Below, one piece after another: positions 16,188 through 23,005 of a DNA stretch of 64,000 bases. The notes beneath the pieces are model-generated. The model saw only the letters and a list, made by a program, of their open reading frames with translations, did no database searches and was not told the origin of the DNA. The first letter of the stretch is position 1. The number at the start of each line of letters is the position of its first letter. A program made the translations under genes and the position numbers. The DNA lies in assembly GCF_018129985.1 (NCBI RefSeq), contig NZ_JAFCKT010000001.1:1-64000 (forward strand). The letters run 5' to 3'. The stretch comes from Bradyrhizobium sp. SZCCT0148 (GTDB lineage Bacteria; Pseudomonadota; Alphaproteobacteria; Rhizobiales; Xanthobacteraceae).

Positions 16188-16218
16188 CGGTCGCGGCGCC
16201 GGCGCGGCCGATTTTTTT
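16188..16218 (+). terminator. Intrinsic terminator after tniQ, inside the right end
   Basis: CGGTCGCG (16188-16195) pairs with CGCGGCCG (16203-16210) over 8 bp including one G-T pair, the loop is GCGCCGG, and seven T follow (16212-16218). It ends the tns operon before the end repeats, which protects the transposase sites from transcription. Confidence 0.85.
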
Positions 16219-16234
16219 GTCCGGAGGCCAGGTT

Positions 16235-16350
16235 GCGGATCGACTATGCCCACATTTGCGGCGAGCTTTGCCCTTATTCACGGATCGATTCGACGTTCGT
16301 AGATGCAGAAAGGGGGGCGTTTTGGGGATAAACTATGCCCTCATTTACAT
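16235..16350 (-). repeat. Right transposon end with three TnsB-type binding repeats
   Basis: Read inward on the minus strand: R1 16350-16325 (TGTAAATGAGGGCATAG), R2 about 16283-16258 (CGTGAATAAGGGCAAAG) and R3 about 16260-16235 (CGCAAATGTGGGCATAG). R2 and R3 abut, and R1 is separated by about 41 bp. This mirrors the left end, where the inner two also abut. Confidence 0.85.
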
Positions 16351-16355
16351 CACCA
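16351..16355. repeat. Right target-site duplication (TCACC)
   Basis: TCACC directly after the ACA terminus, identical to 6875-6879. Confidence 0.9.
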
Positions 16356-16360
16356 CCGCT

Positions 16361-16462
16361 GTCACTCCCCGCGAAGGCGGGGAATCCAGTACGCCGCGGC
16401 CTCTCGGTTCAAGCATGTCCGTCTCGGAGTACTGGATCGCCGGCCTTCGCGGGCGATGACAC
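16361..16462. repeat. Dispersed palindromic repeat (CCCGCGAAGGCGGGG family)
   Basis: TGTCACTCCCCGCGAAGGCG at the left is answered by CCTTCGCGGGCGATGACA at the right, with AGTACTGGATC in the right arm facing GAATCCAGTACGC. The outer ends form a long imperfect palindrome. A relative lies at 63192-63319. It lies 10 bp outside the transposon and was probably the original sequence downstream of dcd. Confidence 0.75.
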
Positions 16463-16534
16463 CGAGCTTGTGGTGTGTTGCGTCACCCGATCCGCGATGA
16501 CACACTCCCGCAAAACAACAAGCCGGGAGCGAAC

Positions 16535-17587
16535 ATGACCGCCGCATCAGATCTCGCGCAGGAAGCCCAATGGAAGCGCTGGCGCGCGGTCGCCGATCTC
16601 TACCACGCTTACTTCACCGGCCTCATCCTCACCGTCGTCACGCGGCGCGGCACGGCGGACGCGGCCGAGTTCGTCTTCCGCGTGTTCCGCCGTCAGCAGC
16701 AGGAGCGTTTCCTGCCGGGGCTCAAGAAGCTCGGGATCGATCATCTGCCGCCGGCGGTGGCGGCCGCGCAATATCACTATCTCTCCAACTGGATCGGCGG
16801 CGTGCATGTCGAATACATGTATGAGAGCGATACCAAGGCCTGGATCCGCTATCCGCCGCCGCGCTGGATCTGGAAAGGCACCGCGATCTGCGGCGTTCCC
16901 GGCGAGGTGAGCCGCTCGATGCTGCGCGGATGGCACGCCAATAATGGCGCAGCCCTCGGCGATCTCAGGCTCGGCTTCGTCTGCACCAAGCAGAGCGTTG
17001 ACGGCCAGGACGGACTGGAAGGCTATTATTGCCAGTACGACCATCCGCTCGAGCTCGACCAGCGGCTCGTGTTCGCGCGCCACCTCGAAGCGCCGCTGTT
17101 CGATGCCAAGACTGCGCCAGCGTTGCCGGTTGCGAGCTGGCCGAAGCCGCGCCTGGAGAAAGCCTATCGCAACTACGCGATGGAATATGTCCGCACCGCC
17201 GCGCCCGTGATGGTGCAGCTGTTCGGACCGGAGGATGCGAGCTATCTCCTGCACCTCACCGGCAAGCTGATCGGCATGCAATATTTCGACGACGTCGCGG
17301 CCGCATTGGCGATGAGCCGCGGCGGTCCAAATGAATTCGCCGCATTCCTGAATGCGCTGCTCGCCGCACAGGACGACACGGCCGAGACCACGCAATCCGA
17401 AGGCACGTTCGAACTCCGCCAGCAGAGTTGGAAGCTGATGGAGGACGTCGTCGACTATCACCCCGCTTGCGCCAGGGTGTTGGAGGGATTGTTCGCAGGC
17501 CTCGCCGCGGGATGCGGGCGCCACATCGGCGTGCACATGCGCCCGACGACAGGCGGGAGGCCGCCGTTGGTCTGGACGATTGGGTAA
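16535..17587 (+). CDS. Conserved protein of unknown function
   Basis: 350 residues from the ATG at 16535, preceded by GGGAGCG; the frame is open further upstream, into the repeat. I do not recognise the family with confidence. No signal peptide or membrane segment is present. The central segment GGVHVEYMYESDTKAWIRY, followed by PPPRWIWKG and ICGVPGEVSRSMLRGWH, and the histidine/cysteine content suggest a soluble enzyme or ligand-binding domain. A remote relation to L-2-amino-thiazoline-4-carboxylate hydrolase-like proteins is possible but unproven. A MATE transporter gene follows on the same strand after about 165 bp. Confidence 0.65.
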   Translation: MTAASDLAQEAQWKRWRAVADLYHAYFTGLILTVVTRRGTADAAEFVFRVFRRQQQERFLPGLKKLGIDHLPPAVAAAQYHYLSNWIGGVHVEYMYESDTKAWIRYPPPRWIWKGTAICGVPGEVSRSMLRGWHANNGAALGDLRLGFVCTKQSVDGQDGLEGYYCQYDHPLELDQRLVFARHLEAPLFDAKTAPALPVASWPKPRLEKAYRNYAMEYVRTAAPVMVQLFGPEDASYLLHLTGKLIGMQYFDDVAAALAMSRGGPNEFAAFLNALLAAQDDTAETTQSEGTFELRQQSWKLMEDVVDYHPACARVLEGLFAGLAAGCGRHIGVHMRPTTGGRPPLVWTIG

Positions 17588-17753
17588 GTTCATCTCGCGA
17601 AATGCACTGCCGCAGGGCACGCCTGCAATTGGCGCAGGAGGAATCGCAGCAGGCCGTGCTAACAAGCCTCTCGTTGCGCCTTCTGCGCGAAGAAAATAAT
17701 CGGCACACCTAAGCATTGCCGCGCCGCAAATGGCGCTCTGCCCCGGAGAGGAC

Positions 17754-19199
17754 ATGTCCGACATCGCCGAAATTCCGGTCGATGAACAAGAGCGCCCGCT
17801 GCCGCCGCCTCCGCAGCCGGTGCGAAGCGCGCTGGTAGACGGGCCGATCCTGCGCACACTGCTGTCGCTTGCCTGGCCCAACGTGATCGCGCTCTCGGCC
17901 GGCACCTGCACGGTGATCGCGGAGACCTCCTATATCGGCCGCCTCGGCGTCGAGGCGCTGGCGGCGATGGCGCTCGTGTTTCCGACCATCATCCTCACCA
18001 TGACGATGTCGGGCGGCGCCATGGGCGGCGCGGTCGCGTCCGCGATTGCCCGCGCGCTCGGCGCCGGAGATCGCGAGCGGGCGGCCACGCTCGCCATGCA
18101 TGCGATCCTGATCGGCATCAGCTTCGGCCTCGTCTTCATGCTGGGCATGCTGATTTTCGGGCCGACGGTGCTGGAAATGCTCGGCGGCCGCGGCGATGTG
18201 CTGACCCATGCGATCGCCTACACGCAGGTGTTCTTCGGCGGCGCGGTGCTGCCCTGGCTGCTCAACACCATGGCCGGCGTGCTGCGCGGCACCGGCAACA
18301 TGAAGCTGCCGTCGTTCCTGATCCTCAACTCGGCGGCCTGGCAGATCGTGCTGGGCGGCACGCTCGGCCTCGGGCTCGGGCCGGTGCCGCAGTTCGGCAT
18401 GCGCGGCGTCGCGGCCGGCGCGCTGATCGCCTATTCAATGAACATCTGCATCATGGGCTGGTATCTGTTCTCCGGCCGCGCCCGGGTGACGCCGAAGCTG
18501 CGCGGCTTGCGGATTCAGTGGGCGATGTTTTTCGACATCCTGAAGGTCGGCGCCATCGCCTGCTTCTCGCCGCTGCAGTCGGTTCTGACGATCTCGATCT
18601 TCACCCACATGCTGGCGAAGTTCGGCACCGCGATCCTCGCCGGCTACGGCATCGGCGCGCGGCTGGAATTCCTGCTGACCTCGATTGCGTTTTCGTTCGG
18701 CATCGCCTGCGTGCCGCTGGTCGGAATGGCGATCGGCGCAGGCAACATCGCGCGTGCCCGCCGCGTCGCCTGGATCGCCAGTGTCGCCGCCTTCGTCGCG
18801 GTCGGCGCGCCGGCCTGCGTCGTTGCGATGTTCCCCGATCTCTGGATCAACATCTTCACCGACAGCGCGGCCGTGCGCGCGGCGAGCCACCAATATCTCT
18901 CGACGGTCGGACCGTTCTACGCCTTTTTCGGCATTGCCACGACGATGTATTTCTCCTCGCAAGGCGCGGCCAAGGTGATCGGGCCGGTGCTGGCGCAGAC
19001 GGCGCGGCTGGTCTACATCTCGGCGGCCGGCTGGTGGCTGTCGACGCATGAAGCCAGCGCGCAGAGCTATTTCTGGCTGGCCGCGAGCTCGATGGTCCTG
19101 CTTGGCCTGCTCTCATCGTCCAGCGTTGCGGTCACGCGCTGGGAGCCGCGCGCGAGCAAGGCTGCGATCCGGCCGGCGCTTTCAGGCGCCGCCGATTAG
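17754..19199 (+). CDS. MATE-family multidrug/toxin efflux transporter
   Basis: 481 residues from the ATG at 17754 (GGAGAGG just before). About twelve hydrophobic helices in two similar halves: the first half has ETSYIGRLGVEALAAMALVFP and GTGNMKLPS, and the second has GIGARLEFLLTSIAFSFG. These proteins use a Na+ or H+ gradient to expel cationic or aromatic compounds across the inner membrane. The substrate cannot be told from sequence. Its last four bases overlap the convergent gene at 19196-19690. A second, unrelated-in-detail MATE gene lies at 58536-59861. Confidence 0.88.
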   Translation: MSDIAEIPVDEQERPLPPPPQPVRSALVDGPILRTLLSLAWPNVIALSAGTCTVIAETSYIGRLGVEALAAMALVFPTIILTMTMSGGAMGGAVASAIARALGAGDRERAATLAMHAILIGISFGLVFMLGMLIFGPTVLEMLGGRGDVLTHAIAYTQVFFGGAVLPWLLNTMAGVLRGTGNMKLPSFLILNSAAWQIVLGGTLGLGLGPVPQFGMRGVAAGALIAYSMNICIMGWYLFSGRARVTPKLRGLRIQWAMFFDILKVGAIACFSPLQSVLTISIFTHMLAKFGTAILAGYGIGARLEFLLTSIAFSFGIACVPLVGMAIGAGNIARARRVAWIASVAAFVAVGAPACVVAMFPDLWINIFTDSAAVRAASHQYLSTVGPFYAFFGIATTMYFSSQGAAKVIGPVLAQTARLVYISAAGWWLSTHEASAQSYFWLAASSMVLLGLLSSSSVAVTRWEPRASKAAIRPALSGAAD

Positions 19200-19690
19200 C
19201 GACGCCTGTGGCGGCGATGGCCGCTGCCGCCGACATTGGCGAGCCGCATCAGTTGCGGGATCATCGCCATCATGTCTCCGCCGCTGGCGCCGCCGATCAT
19301 GCCCATGATGTCGCCGCCACCAGCGCCGCCATAGCCGGCCGGCATAATGCCGCCACCCATCGCGGTGTAGCCGCCGTAATTGGGTGCGCCGAAGCTGCCG
19401 CCGAGCGTGCTGCTGCCGAGGCCGCCGCCGCTGATCACGCCATCAAGTCCGCCGCCGCCATTCTCCATCACGCGGCTCATCATCGGGCCCATGGTCTGCA
19501 TCATCATGGCGAAGCGGCGCTTGCCCATCTTCGCCTTCATCATCTCCAGCATCGGCGCCATCTGGGTCATCATGTCCTCGCCGCCGGCACCTCCGCCGCC
19601 GAGGAACTGCGCCTTCGCCGGCGAGCTCGCGACTGACAACAGCAGCAGCACGGCGGCTGCCTGGCAAATCACCTTGTCCGCACCTCTCAT
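19196..19690 (-). CDS. Secreted methionine- and glycine-rich small protein
   Basis: 164 residues. A signal peptide ends near PAKAQF, and the mature part is extreme in composition: a methionine-rich segment (MMTQMAPMLEMMKAKMGKRRFAM and MMQTMGPMM, read as blocks) followed by glycine-rich low-complexity sequence and a basic C-terminus (GHRRHRRR). I know no function. Methionine clusters can bind Cu(I), and glycine-rich repeats form flexible surfaces, so a periplasmic metal-binding or structural role is conceivable. GAGGAGC precedes the ATG at 19690. Confidence 0.65.
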   Translation of the reverse strand: MRGADKVICQAAAVLLLLSVASSPAKAQFLGGGGAGGEDMMTQMAPMLEMMKAKMGKRRFAMMMQTMGPMMSRVMENGGGGLDGVISGGGLGSSTLGGSFGAPNYGGYTAMGGGIMPAGYGGAGGGDIMGMIGGASGGDMMAMIPQLMRLANVGGSGHRRHRRR

Positions 19691-19776
19691 GGCATGCTCC
19701 TCGCGTGCGTGGCGCCGCCGGAAGAGCGGAGCCGACCGGACGCACACCGCGATGGTTACGGCCGGCGAGGGCGGAG

Positions 19777-19798
19777 CTCTGTGAGAAAACTCACAGAG
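19777..19798. other. Perfect 9-bp stem-loop in the intergenic region
   Basis: CTCTGTGAG (19777-19785), loop AAAA, CTCACAGAG (19790-19798). There is no T-run on either side, so it is more likely an operator or RNA structure than a terminator. It lies between the SRPBCC gene and the upstream side of the Met/Gly-rich gene. Confidence 0.5.
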
Positions 19799-19819
19799 GC
19801 GGCAGCGCGTCCACCGCGG

Positions 19820-20221
19820 CTAGGCTGCCGCCGGCGGAAACGCCTTATGGATCGCAACGACAGCCTCCCTGGTCTGCGCCTCGACATAGGCCGCAAGCTC
19901 GTTCGGTAGCATGTCGATGATCCACACCAGACGGCTGCTCCGCGCGCCGTCGGCGATCACCTGCACCGATGCGCTGTAATGATTCAATCGCTCGTTGTTG
20001 ATGGCATAGACGAGGCGCTGCCGTGCGTCGTCGCAATCGACCAGGATCTCGCGCGCCACCGAACCGTTGGCGAAGGTGACGATACGCGTATCGCCGTCCA
20101 GCGCGCAGGCGGTGACGAAGCCGGGCGCCAGCCGCTCATGCAGCGCGCCGAAATCACGCACCGCATCCCACACGTCGCGCGCCGAAGCGGGAAGGGAGAC
20201 GTCGTTGTGGATGGAGGCCAT
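19820..20221 (-). CDS. SRPBCC-family (START-like) protein
   Basis: 133 residues with the polyketide cyclase/SRPBCC pattern: N-terminal strand IHNDVSLPASARDVWDAVRDFGALHERLAPG, here described in two parts for its helix-grip fold, then REILVDCDD, the SRLVWIIDMLP strand, and a long C-terminal helix LAAYVEAQTREAVVAI. Members bind hydrophobic ligands or act as small enzymes. The partner is unknown. Same strand as the VOC gene, 53 bp downstream of its stop, so possibly co-transcribed. Confidence 0.78.
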   Translation of the reverse strand: MASIHNDVSLPASARDVWDAVRDFGALHERLAPGFVTACALDGDTRIVTFANGSVAREILVDCDDARQRLVYAINNERLNHYSASVQVIADGARSSRLVWIIDMLPNELAAYVEAQTREAVVAIHKAFPPAAA

Positions 20222-20274
20222 GGAGGTGTCCTTTGACTACGATAGGTCGGCGCTCGCAATGACGAGGAGAGTGT

Positions 20275-20634
20275 TCAGCTACAGACCGCCTCGATATTGT
20301 TGCCATCGGGGTCGATCAAGAACGCCGCGTAATATGTCGGGCTGTAATCCTTGCGAGGCCCGGCACCGCCATTGTCGCGGCCGCCGCTCTTCAAGCCTTC
20401 GCTGTGAAACGCCTTGACCGCGTCATGATCGCCAGCGCGGAACGCAATGTGCGCGCCGTCAGCCTTGCGGCCCTTGTTCAGGTGCAGCCACAGCGCCGGC
20501 TCGCCCTTCGGCCCGAACCCGGCATAGCCGTCGCCGCTGGAGCACGGGACGTAACCGAGCGGCGCCAGCACCGCGGTGTAGAAGCGCGTTGCGGCGTCGA
20601 GATCGGCAACGCGAAGCCCGATATGGTCGTACAT
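20275..20634 (-). CDS. VOC (glyoxalase/bleomycin resistance) family protein
   Basis: 119 residues. MYDHIGLRVADLDAATRFY is the classic first beta-alpha unit, with the first metal-ligand histidine; DGAHIAFRAGD holds the middle histidine, and FLIDPDGNNIEAV ends with the metal-binding glutamate. One VOC domain pair per chain, as usual. I chose the ATG at 20634 because GGAG lies 6 nt upstream; an ATG at 20646 and a TTG at 20652 are alternatives. The substrate is unknown. Confidence 0.82.
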   Translation of the reverse strand: MYDHIGLRVADLDAATRFYTAVLAPLGYVPCSSGDGYAGFGPKGEPALWLHLNKGRKADGAHIAFRAGDHDAVKAFHSEGLKSGGRDNGGAGPRKDYSPTYYAAFLIDPDGNNIEAVCS

Positions 20635-20731
20635 GGTCGTCTCCATCTGCAAAGCGCGCTCAAATGGGCGCGCGCCGCAGACGACCCTAGTCGGGGTGAG
20701 GTGGGCAGCTCTTGGAGAATCTTGCGCCCGG

Positions 20732-21091
20732 CTAGTTCGCCGGGGCCTGCGACTGCCACCGGATCACCCGCTTCAGGTGATAGACGTGAACCCACATGTT
20801 CGTTCCGATCACGCTGACCGTTGCGACGATCAGCGCCGTGAGTTTCTGAGGGTCGTGATGGGCGAGAATGAGCAGGAAAGTGGACAGCGCCGCCGTGATG
20901 CCGAAGCTGGACCAGAGTCCGACGAGGCGTGGGGCAAACCAGGCCGGCTGACCGTCAGTGCCCCACTGCATCGGAATCCTGCGCGAGGTGATCCGGCGGC
21001 CATAATAGACGGCGCAGCCGGCGATGAAGGCGAGGCCGACGGCAAGCGCGACCAGGGTGGCCGCAATCACATCATCCGGGGTACTGTTCAT
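20732..21091 (-). CDS. Small membrane protein with DUF1648-like segment
   Basis: 119 residues from the ATG at 21091. About three hydrophobic helices (residues ~8-28, ~60-80 and ~88-108), and between the first two the segment IPMQWGTDGQPAWFAPR, which matches the DUF1648 pattern (Pro-x-His/Gln-Trp). The role is unknown; relatives include immunity-protein and permease-like membrane proteins. It stands alone, with 79 bp to the VOC gene. Confidence 0.62.
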   Translation of the reverse strand: MNSTPDDVIAATLVALAVGLAFIAGCAVYYGRRITSRRIPMQWGTDGQPAWFAPRLVGLWSSFGITAALSTFLLILAHHDPQKLTALIVATVSVIGTNMWVHVYHLKRVIRWQSQAPAN

Positions 21092-21221
21092 CTGCCGGCT
21101 TGCCGCCTTGAAGGAGCGTTGATTCGCCCGCTGGTTGTAGTATCGCGCGGCGTCCCGCAAGCCCAGCGCGACGCACCCGTCTGGTCAACAGACTGTTACC
21201 CGCACATGCGGCCGACCTGTC

Positions 21222-22061
21222 TCAGTTGAGGACGAGCCGTTGGGCGAAGATGCTGCGCCCGCCCTTGGAGGCTTGGCGGAATTTGGTCGGCGATACGCCG
21301 GCGGCGCGGTGGAAGGTGCGGACGAAGTTGGAGAGATCGCCGAAGCCGACGTCATAGGCGACATCGGTGACTGCGATGTCGTCATCCGCAAGAAGCCGTG
21401 CGGCGTGGCGCAGCCGCGAGCGCACCAGGTATTGATGCGGGGTGACGCCGAGCACGCTCGAGAACAGCCGCAGGAAATGGAACGGGCTGAGGCCCGCCTG
21501 CTTTGCGGCCTGTTCGAGATCGATCTCTTCATGCGAGTTGTCGTCGATCCACAGCGCGGCCTCGACCGCGCGGCGGCGGTCGCGCGCATTGGGTGTGGCT
21601 GGCTTGCGCGGCTTGCCCGAAACGATGTCGACGAAGCGGCCGGCCAGGATCTGGCCGATCTCGTCGAGCCCGAGGTCGCTATTGCCATCTGCTGCCGTCT
21701 GAGCGAGTTCGCCCAGCACCATCAATTCGGGTAGCGGCGGCGTGGCGCCGACCTGCCAGGTCTCGCGCCGCCCGCCGAGGGCGTCGACCAGATCTGCGCC
21801 GAGGAAGAACGACAGGCAGACATCGCCGCTGACATGCTCATGCGTGCAGGTGTATTCCTCGCCCGGCGCGCCAACCAGCATCGAGCCCGCCACCAGTTCG
21901 AAGAAGCCGGCGCGGCAATGGCAGCCAAAGCTGCCCGAGCGGACATAGGCGATGGAATGCCCGGTGCGGCATTCGGCAAACGGCGCGTCATCCGGCCCCG
22001 CGTCGCAGCGAAACTCGGAAACCGTCATCGAGGGTGTATTCAGCAGGGTGGTCGCGTCCAT
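21222..22061 (-). CDS. AraC-family transcriptional regulator
   Basis: 279 residues. An N-terminal cupin-like sensing domain has several cysteines ([22 protein letters not shown]), which is unusual and hints at metal or redox sensing. The C-terminal AraC DNA-binding domain (about residues 165-265) has both helix-turn-helix units: [21 protein letters not shown] and [22 protein letters not shown]. The gene lies 9 bp after the methyltransferase gene on the same strand, so it may control this pair in response to alkylation or another stress (inferred). Confidence 0.85.
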   Translation of the reverse strand: MDATTLLNTPSMTVSEFRCDAGPDDAPFAECRTGHSIAYVRSGSFGCHCRAGFFELVAGSMLVGAPGEEYTCTHEHVSGDVCLSFFLGADLVDALGGRRETWQVGATPPLPELMVLGELAQTAADGNSDLGLDEIGQILAGRFVDIVSGKPRKPATPNARDRRRAVEAALWIDDNSHEEIDLEQAAKQAGLSPFHFLRLFSSVLGVTPHQYLVRSRLRHAARLLADDDIAVTDVAYDVGFGDLSNFVRTFHRAAGVSPTKFRQASKGGRSIFAQRLVLN

Positions 22062-22070
22062 GCCATCTAT

Positions 22071-22649
22071 CTAGGTGGACGGCCTCGGCGGAGCAACGGG
22101 CAGCAGCACCTCGAACAGCGTCTTGCTGGCGACGGGATGGGCGCCCTCCAGCGCCAGCAGCCGCCGCTTGGAGATCACGCCGCCGTAAGGCGAGAGCCGG
22201 TCGGTGTAATTGCCGGCTTCGAGCACCCGGTGGCAGGGCACGATCAGCATGTAGGGATTCTTGGCGATCGCCTGCGCCACCGAATGTGCCGCGCCCGAAG
22301 CGCCCAGCGCTTTGGCGACCTCGTGATAGGTCCGCGTCTCCCCGCGCGGGATCGAGCAGGCGAACTCATAGACGCGCCGGTTGAACCCGGGCACCCCGCC
22401 GGCGTCCAGGCTGACCTCGGAAAAATCGGGATCGTTGCCTTGCAGCAGGCTCACGATGCCGTCGATCGCAAATTCGGCATTGTCGGAGGGGCGCTGCTCG
22501 CGCGCTTCGGGATGCACCGCAAAGATGCGGCGGCGGGTGTCGATCTCCCGGGCCTCCGGCAATTGCACCGCGACGACGCCGGTGCTGCTCCAGATGATGC
22601 CGCAACGGCCGATTGCCGTGTCGAATATCGAATAGCCACGCCCCACCAT
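22071..22649 (-). CDS. ogt: Methylated-DNA--[protein]-cysteine S-methyltransferase
   Basis: 192 residues from the ATG at 22649 (a GTG two codons upstream is possible). It repairs O6-alkylguanine by transferring the alkyl group to its own cysteine, in a suicide reaction. The active site IVPCHRVLEAG has Cys139; the upstream helix has RGETRTYHEVAKALG with the DNA-binding winged helix, and AHSVAQAIAKNPY follows. It lacks the Ada N-terminal domain, so it is the Ogt/MGMT type. Upstream of and near-adjacent to an AraC regulator in the same direction. Confidence 0.88.
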   Translation of the reverse strand: MVGRGYSIFDTAIGRCGIIWSSTGVVAVQLPEAREIDTRRRIFAVHPEAREQRPSDNAEFAIDGIVSLLQGNDPDFSEVSLDAGGVPGFNRRVYEFACSIPRGETRTYHEVAKALGASGAAHSVAQAIAKNPYMLIVPCHRVLEAGNYTDRLSPYGGVISKRRLLALEGAHPVASKTLFEVLLPVAPPRPST

Positions 22650-22825
22650 GCACACGCCCCACTCAGTGCACGTCTCTCCCCAGTCATCGGATCATAACAC
22701 CGCCACAATCCGGCGCACCTGGAATCTTAGCGAAACCTTAAGAAGCATCAGGCCGCCCGCGCCAAACCGCTTGGCGGAAGGCGCCGTCTCGGCTAATCAG
22801 GACGGGCGGCGCGAGCCGCGCATCA

Positions 22826-22864
22826 GCGGGCGTAGTTCAATGGTAGAACGGCAGCTTCCCAAGC
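22826..22864 (+). pseudogene. attL: truncated 5' copy of tRNA-Gly(CCC)
   Basis: 39 bases identical to the first 39 bases of the intact tRNA-Gly at 40431, from the first acceptor base to AAGC after the anticodon, where identity stops. No 3' acceptor or T arm follows. It is the left boundary of an integrated element: the chromosomal tRNA promoter and 5' half remain here, while the 3' half is now 17.6 kb away. Confidence 0.9.
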
Positions 22865-22980
22865 ACATTAACTGCGTTTCGGGAAATGCGCCAAAATCGC
22901 CCAAAGTGCCTATTCTCAAGGGGATTTCGTCATAAGTGTAGGTCCAGCGGTTCCCTCGAAGCCGGGCTAATACCCGGATT

Positions 22981-23000
22981 CGGGACACATGATGGACACA
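22981..23000 (+). repeat. 20-bp direct repeat, left copy (possible integrase arm site)
   Basis: CGGGACACATGATGGACACA, identical to 40363-40382 near the right boundary and in the same orientation. It lies 117 bp inside attL and directly before the integrase start. Confidence 0.6.
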
Positions 23001-23005
23001 CGTTG

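Larger units (their letters stand above)
6880..16350. mobile_element. Complete Tn7-like transposon, 9,471 bp, inserted downstream of dcd
   Basis: The termini are TGTAAATG (6880) and CATTTACA (16350), inverted and flanked by perfect 5-bp repeats TCACC. Each end has three copies of a related ~26-bp motif, and a terminator lies just inside each end. The interior holds, from left to right, a cargo gene of unknown function, an RHH regulator, a nucleotidyltransferase-fold gene, and the overlapping operon tnsA-tnsB-tnsC-tniQ. All transposition motifs are intact, so the element may still be active. There is no CRISPR array or Cas gene. The cargo side, not tnsA, faces dcd. Insertion 13 bp after a conserved gene suggests TniQ/TnsD-directed targeting. 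Confidence 0.93.

Noticed and set aside
6880..16350. CRISPR-associated transposon
   Set aside because: No Cas gene and no regularly spaced repeats in the element; the six end repeats are transposase sites and do not form an array.
22826..22864. Second functional tRNA-Gly
   Set aside because: Only the first 39 bases are present; T arm and 3' acceptor strand are absent.
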